Notes: generated from the letters alone by a model not told the origin. A DNA stretch of 64,000 nucleotides from Brachybacterium huguangmaarense (GCF_025725725.1 NZ_CP107020.1:2356001-2420000); one strand, 5' to 3'. Shown: positions 16,678 through 26,728, numbered from the stretch's first letter. Translations and numbers: made by a program.

Positions 16678-18219
16678 ATGGCCACGTTCGTCGACAGGGT
16701 CGTCCTGCACGTCTCCGGCGGTGACGGCGGCAACGGCTGCGCCTCGATCCGCCGCGAGAAGTTCAAGCCGCTCGCCGGTCCCGACGGCGCCAACGGCGGC
16801 CGCGGCGGCGACGTGATCCTCGAGGTCGACCCCTCGGTCACGACGCTCCTGGCCTACCACCACGCCCCGCATCAGCGCGCCGAGTCCGGCGGCTTCGGCA
16901 AGGGCGACATGCGCGGCGGCGGCAACGGCCAGGACCTCGTGCTCGGCGTGCCCGAGGGCACCGTCGTGGCCACCAAGGACGGCCAGGTCCTCGCCGACCT
17001 GGTCGGCGCGGGCACCCGCTTCGTCGCCGCCCGCGGCGGCACCGGGGGCCTGGGCAACGCGGCGCTCGCCTCGCGGGCCCGCAAGGCGCCCGGCTTCGCG
17101 CTGCTCGGCGAGCCGGGGGAGGAGCGCTCCCTCGTGCTCGAGCTGAAGTCCGTGGCCGATGTCGCGCTCGTCGGCTTCCCGAGCGCCGGCAAGAGCTCGC
17201 TCATCGCGGCCATGAGCGCCGCGCGGCCCAAGATCGCGGACTACCCCTTCACGACGCTCACGCCCAACCTCGGCGTCGTCGAGGCCGGCCAGTACCGCTA
17301 CACCGTCGCCGACGTGCCGGGCCTGATCCCGGGCGCGAGCGAGGGCAAGGGCCTGGGCCTGGACTTCCTGCGCCACATCGAGCGCTGCCACGTGATCGCC
17401 CACGTGCTCGACGCCGCCGCGCTCGAGTCCGACCGCGACCCGATCACGGACCTCGAGATCATCGAGGGCGAGCTCGCCGCCTACGCGGGGCGCCTCGACG
17501 CCGAGGACTCCGAGCGCACGCCGCTCATGGAGCGCCCGCAGGTGATCGTGCTCAACAAGACCGACCTGCCCGACGGCCAGGACATGGCCGATCTGGTGCG
17601 CGAGCGCCTGTCCGAGCGGGACGTGCCGATCCTCGAGGTCAGCGCCGTCTCCCACAAGGGGCTGCGCGAGCTCGAGTACCTGCTCGGCTCCCTCGTCGAG
17701 GAGGCCCGCGCCGCGCTGCCGGAGTCGACGGCCGCGCCCCTCGTGCTGACCCCCGCCGCGGTCGACGAGACCCCGTTCACCGTGGTCAAGGACCAGTACG
17801 ACGGCGCCGTCGCCTACCGGATCGTCGGCTCCAAGCCCGAGCGCTGGGTGCGCCAGACCGACTTCGCCAACGACGAGGCCGTCGGCTACCTCGCCGACCG
17901 TCTGGCCCGCCTGGGCGTCGAGGAGAAGCTGTACGCGGTCGGAGCCGTCGCCGGCGACACCGTCGTGATCGGCCCCGGGGACGACGCGGTCGTCTTCGAC
18001 TGGGAGCCCACCCTCATGGGCGGTGCCGAGCACCTGGGCGCGCGCGGGACCGACGCGCGCCTCGAGGACCATTCGCGGCCCACCCGTGAGGCCAAGCGCG
18101 CCGAGCAGAAGGCCCGCACCGCCTCCCGCATGGACCGGCTCGCGACGATGGAGGACGAGCGGCGCAGCGGCCACTGGGCCGATCCCGCGGTCGACGACAC
18201 CGAGGCGGGGGAGCGCTGA
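16678..18219 (+). CDS. obgE: GTPase Obg/CgtA
   Basis: Essential ribosome-associated GTPase acting in 50S maturation and stress control. The 513-residue protein has the glycine-rich Obg fold (about 1-160; [16 protein letters not shown]), then the G domain with P-loop [11 protein letters not shown], switch [12 protein letters not shown], Walker [10 protein letters not shown] and the NKTD specificity motif. A C-terminal OCT domain (about 345-425) is followed by a charged tail. The start has GGAAGG upstream. It ends 4 bases before proB, so the two are likely cotranscribed. Confidence 0.96.
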   Translation: MATFVDRVVLHVSGGDGGNGCASIRREKFKPLAGPDGANGGRGGDVILEVDPSVTTLLAYHHAPHQRAESGGFGKGDMRGGGNGQDLVLGVPEGTVVATKDGQVLADLVGAGTRFVAARGGTGGLGNAALASRARKAPGFALLGEPGEERSLVLELKSVADVALVGFPSAGKSSLIAAMSAARPKIADYPFTTLTPNLGVVEAGQYRYTVADVPGLIPGASEGKGLGLDFLRHIERCHVIAHVLDAAALESDRDPITDLEIIEGELAAYAGRLDAEDSERTPLMERPQVIVLNKTDLPDGQDMADLVRERLSERDVPILEVSAVSHKGLRELEYLLGSLVEEARAALPESTAAPLVLTPAAVDETPFTVVKDQYDGAVAYRIVGSKPERWVRQTDFANDEAVGYLADRLARLGVEEKLYAVGAVAGDTVVIGPGDDAVVFDWEPTLMGGAEHLGARGTDARLEDHSRPTREAKRAEQKARTASRMDRLATMEDERRSGHWADPAVDDTEAGER

Positions 18220-18223
18220 GACC

Positions 18224-19384
18224 ATGGCGACCGCCGTCGAGGGGCCCCGTCAGCCGCAGCGACTGACCGCGCGCGAGCAGGTCGCCGCCGCGCGGCGCAT
18301 CGTGGTCAAGATCGGCTCGTCGAGCCTCACGGACGCCGACGGGCACCTCGACGCGGCGAGCGTCGCCCACGTCGCCGACCAGGCGGCCCGTCTCGTCGAG
18401 CGCGGCTGCGAGGTCGTGCTCGTCTCCTCGGGCGCGATCGCCGCGTCGCTCGGGCCGCTCGGCCTGCCCGCCCGGCCGAGCGACGTGCCCACCCAGCAGG
18501 CGGCCGCTGCGGTCGGCCAGAGCCTGCTGGCCGCCGCCTGGTCCACCTCCTTCGGCGCGCACGGACTCGTCACCGGGCAGGTGCTGCTCGCCGAGTCCGA
18601 CGTCATCCGCTCGGAGACGTACCGCAACGTGCGCACGGCCCTCGAGGCGCTGCTCGCGATGGGCGCCGTGCCCGTCATCAACGAGAACGACACGACCGCG
18701 ACCCACGAGATCCGGTTCGGGGACAACGACCGGCTCGCCGCGCTCGTGGCCCAACTGCTCGGCGCCGACCTGCTCGTGCTGCTCACCGATGTCGACGCCC
18801 TGTACACGGCGCCGCCCTCCACGCCCGGCGCCCACCGCATCCCGGTGGTCGAGGACCCGGCCGCGCTCGAGGGCGTGAGCGTCGGCTCCGTCGGCTCGAG
18901 CGTGGGCACGGGCGGTATGGTCACCAAGCTCGCCGCGGCCCAGCACGCCACGATCACGGGCACCGCCACGCTGCTCGCGGCGGCCGGGCACTTCGCCGAC
19001 GTGGTGGCGGGCGCCGACGTGGGCACGTTCTTCCCGGCCCATCACGGACGGCGCCGTTCGCGCCTGGTGTGGCTGCGCTTCGCGACCCGCGGCGCCGGCA
19101 GCCTGCTGATCGACGAGGGCGCCGCGGCCGCGCTCACCGCGAGCCGACGCTCCCTGCTGCCCGTCGGCGTGACCGGCATCGAGGGCACCTTCCCCGCGGG
19201 CGTGCCCGTCGACGTCAGGGCGCCCGACGGCACCGTGGTGGCGCGGGGCCTCGCAGCCTACGGGAGCGAGGACCTGCGTTCGATGGTCGGGCGCGCCACC
19301 GGCGAGCTGCGCCGGGAGCGGGGCGACCGCTACGGCCGCCCCGTCATCCATCGCGACGACATGGTGCTGCTCCCGCGGCCGTGA
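18224..19384 (+). CDS. proB: Glutamate 5-kinase
   Basis: First enzyme of proline synthesis; it phosphorylates glutamate to gamma-glutamyl phosphate. The 386-residue protein has an amino-acid-kinase domain (RIVVKIGSSSLTD, VLVSSGAIAASLGPLG, VIPNEND-like VINENDTT, GTGGMVTKLAAA) and a C-terminal PUA domain (about 290-370). The start lies 4 bases after the obgE stop. Its usual partner proA is 2.3 kb downstream, separated by two genes on the other strand. Feedback inhibition by proline is expected from the family. Confidence 0.95.
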   Translation: MATAVEGPRQPQRLTAREQVAAARRIVVKIGSSSLTDADGHLDAASVAHVADQAARLVERGCEVVLVSSGAIAASLGPLGLPARPSDVPTQQAAAAVGQSLLAAAWSTSFGAHGLVTGQVLLAESDVIRSETYRNVRTALEALLAMGAVPVINENDTTATHEIRFGDNDRLAALVAQLLGADLLVLLTDVDALYTAPPSTPGAHRIPVVEDPAALEGVSVGSVGSSVGTGGMVTKLAAAQHATITGTATLLAAAGHFADVVAGADVGTFFPAHHGRRRSRLVWLRFATRGAGSLLIDEGAAAALTASRRSLLPVGVTGIEGTFPAGVPVDVRAPDGTVVARGLAAYGSEDLRSMVGRATGELRRERGDRYGRPVIHRDDMVLLPRP

Positions 19385-19430
19385 GCCCGGGCCTCAGAAC
19401 GGCACGCCGGAGCGCAGGACCACGTTCGCC

Positions 19431-20363
19431 TCAGCCCAGCTCCTCCAGGCTCGGGTAGCTGGGCTGGGCGCCCTCACGCTGCACCGCGAGCGCGGAGACG
19501 CGCGCCGCGAAGCGGGCGGCCGCTGCGAGGTCGTCCCCGGCGGCAAGCCGCACCGCGAGAGCACCCGTGAAGGCGTCGCCGGCGCCGGTCGTGTCGACGG
19601 CGTCCACCGCGACGGCGGGCACGTGCTCGACGTCGACGTCCACGCCGGATCGGGTCCCGACCAGGGCCCCTGCGGCGCCGAGGGTTAGCACGACGGACGC
19701 CGCCCCCTCGGCGAGCAGCGCGCGGAGGGTCGCCTCGGGAGCGTCCGCGTCTTCGGGCGACGCCGGGCGCTCCACGAGCTGGGCCAGGACCAGCCCGGCC
19801 TCGTACTCGTTGACGACGAGGGGGTCGGCGGCGAGGAGCACGTCGCGATCCAGATCGAGCACGGGCGCCGGGTTCAGGATGAGGCGCCCCGTGCACAGGC
19901 TTGCGGCGCGCTCGATGCCGTCCCGGGGGATCTCGCCCTGCAGCACGACCACCCGGGCCGCGGAGACGGTGTCGGCGTCACCGTCGAGGGACGGCGCCGT
20001 CATCGTCGCGTTGGCGCCGGGCACGACCACGATCGTGTTCTCGCCGCGCGCATCGACCGTGACGACCGCGAGGCCCGTCGGGCCCGGCACGGTGCGCACC
20101 GCGTCGAGGTCGGCGCCGCTCGCGCGCAGCAGGGCCAGCGCCCCCTCCGCGTGCGCGTCGTCGCCGACCGCCCCGACGAGAGCGACGTGACCACCCAGGA
20201 GCGCGGCCGCGAGCGCCTGGTTGGCCCCCTTGCCGCCCGGGGAGACGCCGCCGCCCGTGCCGTGGAGGGTCTCGCCGGGCTGGGGGTGGCGGGCCACGCG
20301 CACCACGAGGTCCGCGTTGATCGAGCCGACGACGACGATGTCGGGTGTGGCGCTCATGGTCAT
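19431..20363 (-). CDS. rbsK: Ribokinase
   Basis: PfkB-family sugar kinase that phosphorylates D-ribose at O5. The protein has the N-terminal signature GGKGANQALAA and the C-terminal active-site signature DTTGAGDAFTGAL with catalytic Asp. At about 310 residues it is full length. Two close ATG codons (20363 and 20357) share the strong ribosome-binding site GGAGGAGG; the outer one is reported. It lies 30 bases downstream of the dehydratase gene and probably shares its transcript. Without adjacent rbs transport genes the substrate could be another sugar or nucleoside. Confidence 0.85.
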   Translation of the reverse strand: MTMSATPDIVVVGSINADLVVRVARHPQPGETLHGTGGGVSPGGKGANQALAAALLGGHVALVGAVGDDAHAEGALALLRASGADLDAVRTVPGPTGLAVVTVDARGENTIVVVPGANATMTAPSLDGDADTVSAARVVVLQGEIPRDGIERAASLCTGRLILNPAPVLDLDRDVLLAADPLVVNEYEAGLVLAQLVERPASPEDADAPEATLRALLAEGAASVVLTLGAAGALVGTRSGVDVDVEHVPAVAVDAVDTTGAGDAFTGALAVRLAAGDDLAAAARFAARVSALAVQREGAQPSYPSLEELG

Positions 20364-20393
20364 CCCCTCCTCCTCTCTGGCCACGACGGTCTC

Positions 20394-21368
20394 TCAGGCC
20401 ACGACGGTGCCGCTCAGCAGTCCCGTGTAGCGGTCGAGATCGACGTTGCCGCCGGAGAGGATGACGCCCACCCGGGCGCCGCGCCAGCGCTCGGCGTGGG
20501 ATCGCAGGCCGGCCAGGCCCAGGCAGCCCGTGGGCTCGACCACCGTCTTCAGACGCAGGGCGAGCATGCGCATCTCCTCGACGAGCCGCTCGTCGGGCAC
20601 CGTGGTCATCTCCGCGCCGCGGTCGCGGATGATCGGGAACGTCAGGTCGCCCACGCGGGCCGTCTGGGCCCCGTCGGCGATCGTGCGGGGCACGTCGATC
20701 GCGATCGGATGGCCCGCGGCGACCGAGCGGGTGACATCGTCGCCCGCGGCGGGCTCGACGCCGATCACGGTGCAGTCAGGGGACGCATCGGCCGTGGCGA
20801 GCAGGCTGCCCGCGAGCAGGCCTCCGCCGCCGCACGGCACGAACAGGGCGTCGAGCTCCCCGACGTCCTCGAACAGCTCGAGCGCGGCGGTGCCCTGCCC
20901 GGCGATGATCCGTGGGTGGTCGAAGGGCGGGATGACGTGGGCGCCGCGCTCGGCGGCCAGGGTCGCGGCGATCGCCGAGCGGTCCTCCGTGTACCGGTCA
21001 TAGGTGACGATCTGGGCCCCGTAGCCGCGCGTGGCCTCGGCCTTGGAGCGCGGGGCGTCGCTCGGCATCACGATCACGGCCTCGCGCCCCTGGATCCGGG
21101 CGGCGAGTGCGATCGCCTGGGCGTGGTTGCCGGAGGAATAGGCCACGACACCGTCGCCCTCGGGCAGGTTCTCGAGCGCCCAGAACGCGCCGCGGAACTT
21201 GAAGGCGCCCATGCGCTGGAGGTTCTCGGCCTTGAGGTGGACCTCGCAGCCGAGCTCGGCGTCCAGGAGGTGCGAGGTGAGCACCGGCGTGCGATGCGCG
21301 ACACCATCGAGCGCCTGCGCGGCGGCACGGACGTCGGCAGAGGTGATCTCGGGGCGGGCACTGGTCAC
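20394..21368 (-). CDS. Threonine/serine dehydratase, PLP-dependent
   Basis: Fold-type II PLP enzyme of the IlvA/serine racemase group that deaminates threonine or serine to 2-oxo acids. The 324-residue protein carries Lys57 in GAFKFRGA, which binds PLP, the [13 protein letters not shown] motif and the glycine loop [10 protein letters not shown]. It lacks the C-terminal ACT regulatory domain of biosynthetic IlvA, pointing to a catabolic TdcB-like or threo-3-hydroxyaspartate dehydratase role. It is the first gene of a two-gene unit with the ribokinase, facing away from proA. Confidence 0.85.
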   Translation of the reverse strand: MTSARPEITSADVRAAAQALDGVAHRTPVLTSHLLDAELGCEVHLKAENLQRMGAFKFRGAFWALENLPEGDGVVAYSSGNHAQAIALAARIQGREAVIVMPSDAPRSKAEATRGYGAQIVTYDRYTEDRSAIAATLAAERGAHVIPPFDHPRIIAGQGTAALELFEDVGELDALFVPCGGGGLLAGSLLATADASPDCTVIGVEPAAGDDVTRSVAAGHPIAIDVPRTIADGAQTARVGDLTFPIIRDRGAEMTTVPDERLVEEMRMLALRLKTVVEPTGCLGLAGLRSHAERWRGARVGVILSGGNVDLDRYTGLLSGTVVA

Positions 21369-21513
21369 GAGGGCTCCTGAGCGTGGGGGAGGGCGGGCGG
21401 CGCGGCGCGCGGCGGGTCGGGCCGGGGTGGGGAGGCCAGGCTACGGGCTCGGCGGGGCCCTGTGCCCGGCCGGGCCCGCTGAGCGGCGGCTCACGAGGGC
21501 ACCCTGCACAGAT

Positions 21514-21569
21514 GTGACGCTGAGAGCCGCAGCCCTCGAAAAACGGAGGGCTGCGGCTCTCAGCGTCAC
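21514..21569. repeat. 24-bp perfect palindrome in the dehydratase-proA gap
   Basis: Bases 21514-21537 are the exact reverse complement of 21546-21569, with the 8-base loop GAAAAACG. It lies in the 310-base divergent region, 145 bases before the dehydratase start and 109 before proA. It looks like a strong hairpin of terminator or repeat type, although no plus-strand gene ends nearby. Nothing else in this gap could be assigned. Confidence 0.75.
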
Positions 21570-21678
21570 CTGCGTGCGCGCCACGACCGGCCATCAGCGC
21601 GTGGCCACCCGATCCGCGACCGTTCCGCCTCCCGGCCCCTCGGTGCGCCCACCCTTGCCGGCCTCGTACCCTGGCCGC

Positions 21679-23007
21679 ATGACCTCCCAAGCCGTGACGT
21701 CCGCACCCGTGGCCGACTCCGCGAGCGCCGCGACGCCTGCCGCCGAGGGCGTGCTCGCCGCCGCGCGCGCCGCGAAGGACGCCCAGCCCGGGCTGGCCCT
21801 GCTCACCCGTGAGCGCAAGGACAGCGTGCTGCTCGCGATGGCCGATGCTCTCGTGGCCCGCGCCGACGAGATCGTCGCCGCCAACGCCGCCGACCTCGAG
21901 GCCGCCGACGCCGTCGGCATGGACCCCGGCCTGCGCGATCGCCTGCTGCTGACCCCCGAGCGCGTCGCCGCCATCGCCCAGCAGCTGCGGGACGCCGCTG
22001 CCCTCCCTGACCCGGTCGGCGAGGTCGTCCGCGGGTCCGTGCTCGCCAACGGTCTCGAGCTGCGCCAGGTGCGCGTCCCCCTCGGCGTGGTCGGCATGAT
22101 CTACGAGGCCCGCCCCAACGTGACCGTCGACGCCGCCGGATTGGCCCTCAAGTCCGGCAACGCCGTCGTGCTGCGCGGCGGCTCGGCGGCCCTGCACTCC
22201 AACACGGCGCTCATCGCGGTGCTGCGCGACGTGCTGCTCGAGCGCGGCCTGCCCGCGGATCTGGTGGTCGGCATCGACCGCTACGGCCGCGAGGGCGCCG
22301 ACGTGCTCATGCGCGCCCGCGGCCTCGTGGACGTGCTCATCCCGCGCGGGGGCGCCGGCCTCATCCAGCGAGTCGTCGAGAACTCGACCGTGCCCGTCAT
22401 CGAGACCGGCACCGGCAACACCCACGTCCTCGTCGACGCGAGCGCCGACATCGACCGGGCCGTCGAGATCGTCGACAACTCCAAGACCCAGCGGATCGGC
22501 GTGTGCAACGCGCTCGAAACCCTGCTCGTGCACGCCGACGTCGCCGAGAGCGCCCTCGTGCCGATCGCGGCCCGGCTCGCGGGCAAGGGCGTCACGCTGC
22601 ACGCGGACGAGCGCGCCCGCGCGATCCTCGAGGCTGCCGGCTCGCCCGCCCAGGTGGTGCCGGCGACCGAGGAGGACTGGGCCACCGAGTACCTCGCGCT
22701 CGACCTCGCCGTGCACGTCGTGGGCTCGGTCGACGAGGCCATCGAGCACATCCGCTGCTACTCCTCGGGCCATACCGAGTCGATCCTCACACGCGATCTC
22801 GGATCTCAGCGCGCCTTCCTCGCGCGTGTCGACTCCGCGGTGGTCATGGTCAACGCCTCGACCCGGTTCTCCGACGGCGGCGAGTTCGGCTTCGGCGCCG
22901 AGATCGGCATCTCCACCCAGAAGCTGCACGCACGCGGCCCGATGGGGCTGCCCGAGCTCACCACCACCCGCTGGACCGTGATCGGCGACGGTCACGTGCG
23001 CCCCTGA
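21679..23007 (+). CDS. proA: Glutamate-5-semialdehyde dehydrogenase
   Basis: NADPH-dependent gamma-glutamyl phosphate reductase, the second step of proline synthesis. The 442-residue protein contains [21 protein letters not shown], the GGSAALHSN segment and the catalytic cysteine in [42 protein letters not shown] near the C-terminus is family-typical. The ATG at 21679 follows the low-complexity upstream segment and gives a family-like length. It is uncoupled from proB by the intervening opposite-strand pair. Confidence 0.95.
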   Translation: MTSQAVTSAPVADSASAATPAAEGVLAAARAAKDAQPGLALLTRERKDSVLLAMADALVARADEIVAANAADLEAADAVGMDPGLRDRLLLTPERVAAIAQQLRDAAALPDPVGEVVRGSVLANGLELRQVRVPLGVVGMIYEARPNVTVDAAGLALKSGNAVVLRGGSAALHSNTALIAVLRDVLLERGLPADLVVGIDRYGREGADVLMRARGLVDVLIPRGGAGLIQRVVENSTVPVIETGTGNTHVLVDASADIDRAVEIVDNSKTQRIGVCNALETLLVHADVAESALVPIAARLAGKGVTLHADERARAILEAAGSPAQVVPATEEDWATEYLALDLAVHVVGSVDEAIEHIRCYSSGHTESILTRDLGSQRAFLARVDSAVVMVNASTRFSDGGEFGFGAEIGISTQKLHARGPMGLPELTTTRWTVIGDGHVRP

Positions 23008-23195
23008 CCGCGAAGGGTTCCCCGGCCCTTCGTCGGCAGGTGCTCCGGCCCGCGATCATGTCCGTGAGCGGGACCGCCCGACGGCCCCCGGCGAGCCGTG
23101 CCGCGCGCCCGAGCGCCGGAGCGGCTGTGGGATGATGGGGCCGTCCCCGCGGTCCGACCCGGGTTCCCCGCCGTGCCCCATGAAAGGCCCACCCC

Positions 23196-23417
23196 ATGCT
23201 CGACCATCTCCTGATCCTCGCCGAGGGCGGCTCGCACGCGTCCGAGGGCGTGTCCCCGTTCCTCGTCGGCGGCGGATTCTTCGTGTTCTTCATGATCCTG
23301 CTCGGCATCACGTACCTGTTCAGCGGCCTGAACCAGAAGGTCGTCACCAAGGGCGACGAGGTCGCTCATCGCGAGGGCACGCACGCCGCCGGCGGCAGCG
23401 CCCCGCACCAGCACTGA
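23196..23417 (+). CDS. Small single-pass membrane protein
   Basis: A 73-residue protein with one hydrophobic helix ([24 protein letters not shown], about residues 18-42) and a His-rich C-terminal tail ending APHQH. GAAAGGCCCACCCC precedes the ATG. It sits 4 bases before nadD on the same strand. Similar short proteins are found before nadD in related actinobacteria, from memory. Function unknown; it is too short for domain assignment, but coding seems real given spacing and composition. Confidence 0.7.
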   Translation: MLDHLLILAEGGSHASEGVSPFLVGGGFFVFFMILLGITYLFSGLNQKVVTKGDEVAHREGTHAAGGSAPHQH

Positions 23418-23421
23418 CCGG

Positions 23422-24045
23422 ATGGAGACCACGCGACGTCGCATCGGCGTGATGGGCGGGACGTTCGATCCCATCCATCACGGCCACCTCGTCGCCGCGA
23501 GCGAGGTCCAGAGCGTCTTCGGGCTCGACGAGGTGGTGTTCGTCCCCACCGGGCGGCCCTGGCAGAAGGCCGGGCGCGGCATCTCCGACCCCGAGCACCG
23601 CTACTTGATGACGGTGATCGCGACGGCCGCGAACCCCGTCTTCACCGTCTCGCGCGTCGACATCGACCGCCCTGGCGCCACGTACACGACGGACACGCTC
23701 AAGGATCTCTCGGCTCTGCATCCCGACGCCGACCTGTTCTTCATCACGGGCGCCGACGCCCTGCAGTCGATCCTGACCTGGCGCAACAACCACGAGCTGT
23801 TCGAGCTCGCCCACTTCATCGGCGTCACCCGTCCCGGGCACGAGCTGGACACCTCGGGGCTGCCCGAGGGTCGGGTCACCCTGATCGAGGTGCCCGCCAT
23901 GGCCATCAGCTCGACCGACTGCCGCGTGCGGGTCGCGGCCGGCAACCCCGTCTGGTACCTCGTGCCCGACGGCGTGGTCCAGTACATCAACAAGTACGCG
24001 CTGTACACAGGAGGTGACGATGGTGGAGAGCAGCCCGACGGCTGA
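23422..24045 (+). CDS. nadD: Nicotinate-nucleotide adenylyltransferase
   Basis: Converts nicotinate mononucleotide and ATP to deamido-NAD in NAD synthesis. The 207-residue protein has the nucleotidyltransferase motif [12 protein letters not shown] near the N-terminus and the C-terminal SSTDCRVR, equivalent to the ISSTxIR motif. The ATG lies 4 bases after the small membrane-protein gene. Its end overlaps the next gene by 26 bases. The order nadD-(hypothetical)-rsfS-phosphatase is characteristic of actinobacteria. Confidence 0.95.
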   Translation: METTRRRIGVMGGTFDPIHHGHLVAASEVQSVFGLDEVVFVPTGRPWQKAGRGISDPEHRYLMTVIATAANPVFTVSRVDIDRPGATYTTDTLKDLSALHPDADLFFITGADALQSILTWRNNHELFELAHFIGVTRPGHELDTSGLPEGRVTLIEVPAMAISSTDCRVRVAAGNPVWYLVPDGVVQYINKYALYTGGDDGGEQPDG

Positions 24046-24712
24046 GAACACCTCGACGCAGTCCACGCCCCGGCACGGCCGCCGTGCCCGGCAGCTCACG
24101 CCCGAGGAGCAGGCCGAGCTCGACCGCCTGCGCGCCGAGTACGAGCAGTCCCAGGCGGAGTCCGCGACTGAGGAGGAGGCCCCGGAGCCCGCCGTCGACC
24201 CCGAGGCGAGCGCTCCGGCCGAGGCGGCTGCGGATGTGCCGACTGCGGACGTGCCGGAGCAGGGTGTCTCCTCGGCGCCGGTCGTGCCCGCCGAGCCTGC
24301 GACGCCGAGCGTGCGACGCTTCGGCCGCCGCGCCCGCATCATCGAGGTCGACGACGCGCTCGCGCCCGGTGAGACCGCGACCGCCGCGGGCGTCGACCCC
24401 GACGGCCGACCGATCCCGACCGACGCCGACGGCGTCGAGCTCGGCGAGATGCCCGAGGGAGAGGCCCCGGACCCGCGCCCGGCCCCGCGCTTCGAGGGCC
24501 GCGTGCTGCACCGCCCCGAGCGCGGCGCCGGCAACCCGCTGGTCTGGATCGTGTGGGCGCTCGTCGCCCTCGCCGTGATCCTCGTGATCGTGCTGCTCGT
24601 GACCGGGGTGCTCGGCTCCGGTGACACGAGCGCCCTGTCCGCCGTGGCCGACGGGACCGTCGGCGCACTCTCATCAGCAGTACCGACGACCGGGGAGGTC
24701 ATCGCCGCGTGA
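24020..24712 (+). CDS. Hypothetical membrane protein between nadD and rsfS
   Basis: A 230-residue protein with an acidic, Ala/Glu/Pro-rich disordered N-terminal region, a conserved-looking helix [17 protein letters not shown] near residue 20 and one transmembrane helix ([20 protein letters not shown], about 175-200). The ATG at 24020 has AGGAGG 6 bases upstream and is preferred to a GTG at 24014. Start overlaps nadD and the stop overlaps the rsfS start (GTGA), so translation is coupled. No function can be assigned. Confidence 0.75.
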   Translation: MVESSPTAENTSTQSTPRHGRRARQLTPEEQAELDRLRAEYEQSQAESATEEEAPEPAVDPEASAPAEAAADVPTADVPEQGVSSAPVVPAEPATPSVRRFGRRARIIEVDDALAPGETATAAGVDPDGRPIPTDADGVELGEMPEGEAPDPRPAPRFEGRVLHRPERGAGNPLVWIVWALVALAVILVIVLLVTGVLGSGDTSALSAVADGTVGALSSAVPTTGEVIAA

Positions 24713-25122
24713 GCGCACCAGAAGAATCCATCGAGCTGGCCCGGGTGGCCGGCCAGGCCGCCGCCGACAAGCTCGCGGGTGACGTGATCGCCCTCGACGT
24801 GTCCGAGCAGCTGGTCATCACCGACATCTTCCTCGTGTGCTCGGGCACGAGCGAGCGCCAGGTCTCCGGCATCGTCGACGGCATCGAGGAGGAGATGCTC
24901 AAGAAGCTCGGGCGCAAGCCCGTGCGTCGTGAGGGCGAGGCCGACGCGCGCTGGGTGCTGCTGGACTACAACGACATCGTCGTGCACGTGCAGCATGCCG
25001 AGGACCGCGCGTTCTACGCCCTCGAGCGGCTGTGGCGCGACGCGCCCGTGATCGACCTCCAGCTCGACGACGCCGCCGCGGAGGACGCCTCGGGCACGGC
25101 GGGCGCCAGCTCGGCGTCGTGA
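24709..25122 (+). CDS. rsfS: Ribosomal silencing factor RsfS
   Basis: Binds ribosomal protein L14 and blocks subunit joining when nutrients are scarce. The 137-residue protein has the family segments DVIALDVSEQLVITDIFLVCSG and WVLLDYNDIVVHVQ, with an Ala-rich C-terminal extension of about 20 residues. The GTG start overlaps the previous stop, and its own stop overlaps the GTG of the next gene; both are GTGA junctions. Confidence 0.94.
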   Translation: MSAPEESIELARVAGQAAADKLAGDVIALDVSEQLVITDIFLVCSGTSERQVSGIVDGIEEEMLKKLGRKPVRREGEADARWVLLDYNDIVVHVQHAEDRAFYALERLWRDAPVIDLQLDDAAAEDASGTAGASSAS

Positions 25123-25805
25123 GCGAGCCGGCGGGACCGGGATCCTCCGAGTCCGCGCATCCCACCGCCCGACTGGGGGAGGGGTCCCGGCTGCTGCTGG
25201 CCCGTCACGGTCAGACCGACCACAACCGGGCCGGTCGCATGCAGGGCCAGATCGACATCCCGCTCAACGCGGTCGGTCTCGGGCAGGCGCGGGCTCTCGC
25301 ACGGTCCCTCGAGGCCTCGCCCCCCGACGTCATCGTCGCCTCGCCCCTGCGGCGGGCCTACGTGACGGCCACGACCGTCGGCGAGCACCTCGGCCTGCGG
25401 GTGACCACGGATGACGGTCTGCTCGAGCGGGGCTTCGGACAGTGGGAGGGGCTCACCGGCGACGAGATCCGCCGGGGCTGGCCCGAGGAGTACGAGGCCT
25501 GGCGCGAACGCCGGAACGTCGCCGGTGTGGGCATGGAGACCCGCACCGAGGTGGCGCGCCGGGTGGGCGCAGCGTGCCGTCACCACCTGGGGTCCCACGA
25601 CGGCGACACCGTGCTGATCGTCGCCCACGGGGCCGCGATCACGCTCGGGATCTGCGATCTGCTGGACCTGGACCCCGAGGGCTCCCGCGCCATCTCGGGG
25701 CTCGAGAACTGCCACCGCAGCGTGCTCGATCCGCTGTACGGGGACCCCGACGGACGGCTCATGAGGCTGATGTCACACAACCTGCCACCGGCTTTCACCC
25801 GCTGA
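25119..25805 (+). CDS. Histidine phosphatase family protein
   Basis: A 228-residue phosphoglycerate-mutase-like phosphatase. The catalytic motif LLLARHGQTDHN (about 28-39) supplies the phosphohistidine. ASPLRRAYVTA, the acid/base Glu in LLERGFGQWEG and the second His in VLIVAHGAAI are all present. The enzymes in this position after rsfS have been named GpmB or phosphoglycerate mutase, but the substrate cannot be derived from sequence. It starts at a GTG overlapping the rsfS stop. Confidence 0.85.
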   Translation: MSEPAGPGSSESAHPTARLGEGSRLLLARHGQTDHNRAGRMQGQIDIPLNAVGLGQARALARSLEASPPDVIVASPLRRAYVTATTVGEHLGLRVTTDDGLLERGFGQWEGLTGDEIRRGWPEEYEAWRERRNVAGVGMETRTEVARRVGAACRHHLGSHDGDTVLIVAHGAAITLGICDLLDLDPEGSRAISGLENCHRSVLDPLYGDPDGRLMRLMSHNLPPAFTR

Positions 25806-25822
25806 CGTCGGCGTTGTAAACT
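25793..25822 (+). promoter_or_regulatory. Possible tRNA-Ala promoter
   Basis: TTTCAC (25793-25798), an 18-base spacer and TAAACT (25817-25822) lie 55 bases before the tRNA gene, partly inside the end of the phosphatase gene. Confidence 0.4.
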
Positions 25823-25876
25823 CGACTGGTCGCCGCAGCACGGGCCTCATCGAGACCGAGCGACGGAGACGCCCAC

Positions 25877-25952
25877 GGGGCTATGGCGCAGTTGGTAGCG
25901 CGCTTCCATGGCATGGAAGAGGTCAGGGGTTCGAATCCCCTTAGCTCCACCA
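25877..25952 (+). tRNA. tRNA-Ala (anticodon GGC)
   Basis: The 76-base sequence folds as a full cloverleaf. The acceptor stem GGGGCTA pairs with TAGCTCC (one G-T), a D arm contains GTTGGTAGC, and the anticodon stem CTTCC/GGAAG encloses a loop with GGC. The T arm is AGGGGTTCGAATCCCCT-like. CCA is encoded at 25950-25952. The 3' half is the probable integration site of the element whose recombinase remains lie directly downstream. Confidence 0.97.
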
Positions 25953-26014
25953 TAATGCTCTTACTCGCACCCTCGACAAGAGCAATGAACTGATCGGACA
26001 GTACGTCCAGGGAG

Positions 26015-26040
26015 AGCCCGCCGGTTTCGGCGGGCTTTTT
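26015..26040 (+). terminator. Rho-independent terminator downstream of tRNA-Ala
   Basis: A 9-bp GC stem (26015-26023 with 26028-26036), loop GTTT, followed by TTTTCGTTT. This is the clearest intrinsic terminator in the window and would end the tRNA-Ala transcript. It lies inside the recombinase frame on the other strand. Confidence 0.85.
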
Positions 26041-26728
26041 CGTTTGCCCCGTGCTGTCGGGGGTGGCGTCGTGCTGTGCGTGTCGTGCCTCGTGGACGAG
26101 TGCTCGGGTGTCTGGGCTGTAGATGACGTCGAATGGTGCCCGGGAGGTTGCCTCGACGTGGTGCTGGCCGTTGTCGTCGGTGGTGACGAGGAGTTTGTCG
26201 AAGAGGAGCTGGTTGAACATGCGGCGGATGTGCTCGGGGGCTTGCCGGTAGGTGTTTCCGGCGTGCTGGGCGATGTCGAGTGCGATGCTGATGAGTTCGT
26301 CGGCTTCGGCGATATCGGCGGTGAGGTTGCTGAGGCTGCGGTTGGTGGCGGCCAGTTCGGTGTCGAGGCGCTTCTGCTCGGTGCGGAGCATGTCGATGGG
26401 GATCGCGTCGTTGTAGTGGGCTTCGAGGAGCTTACGTTGGCGACGCTCGATGGTCTGCTTCGTGGCCTCGAGTTGTTCTCGTTCAAGGTCGGTGTCGGTG
26501 CGAAGCTGCTTCAGTCCGTGCCGGAGGAGTGTTTCGAGGTCGCGGCGAAACTCGGGCGCGAGACTGATGCGGTCGTAGAGATCTTGGATCAGGTCTTCGG
26601 CGTGTTCGATCTGGATGGAGCGGAGGGTGCAGTCGGTGCGCTTGGAGTGTCGTCCGAGGCAGGAGTAGTACGGGTAGGTTTCGCCGTGACGGTTCTTGAC
26701 GACCTGGACGACCATGCGGAATCCGCAG

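Larger units (their letters stand above)
25795..26728 (-). pseudogene. Large serine recombinase, C-terminal fragment
   Basis: Remnant of a site-specific integrase. The visible part starts in the recombinase zinc-ribbon (CGFRMVVQVVKNRHGETY, YYSCLGRHSKRTDC) and continues through the long coiled-coil region (EREQLEATKQTIERRQRKLLEAHY...) to the C-terminal domain. The N-terminal resolvase domain with the catalytic serine is missing: the frame is cut at 26728 where the IS3 end begins. The frame then runs antisense through tRNA-Ala, giving the well-known read-through phrase GFEPLTSSMPWKRATNCAIAP. This is a hallmark of an integrase gene abutting its attachment site. The last residues beyond the tRNA are unlikely to be native. 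Confidence 0.85.

Noticed and set aside
25795..25950. Protein-coding sequence GFEPLTSSMPWK across tRNA-Ala
   Set aside because: It is the antisense translation of the tRNA gene, useful as an attachment-site marker but not evidence of a separate conserved domain.
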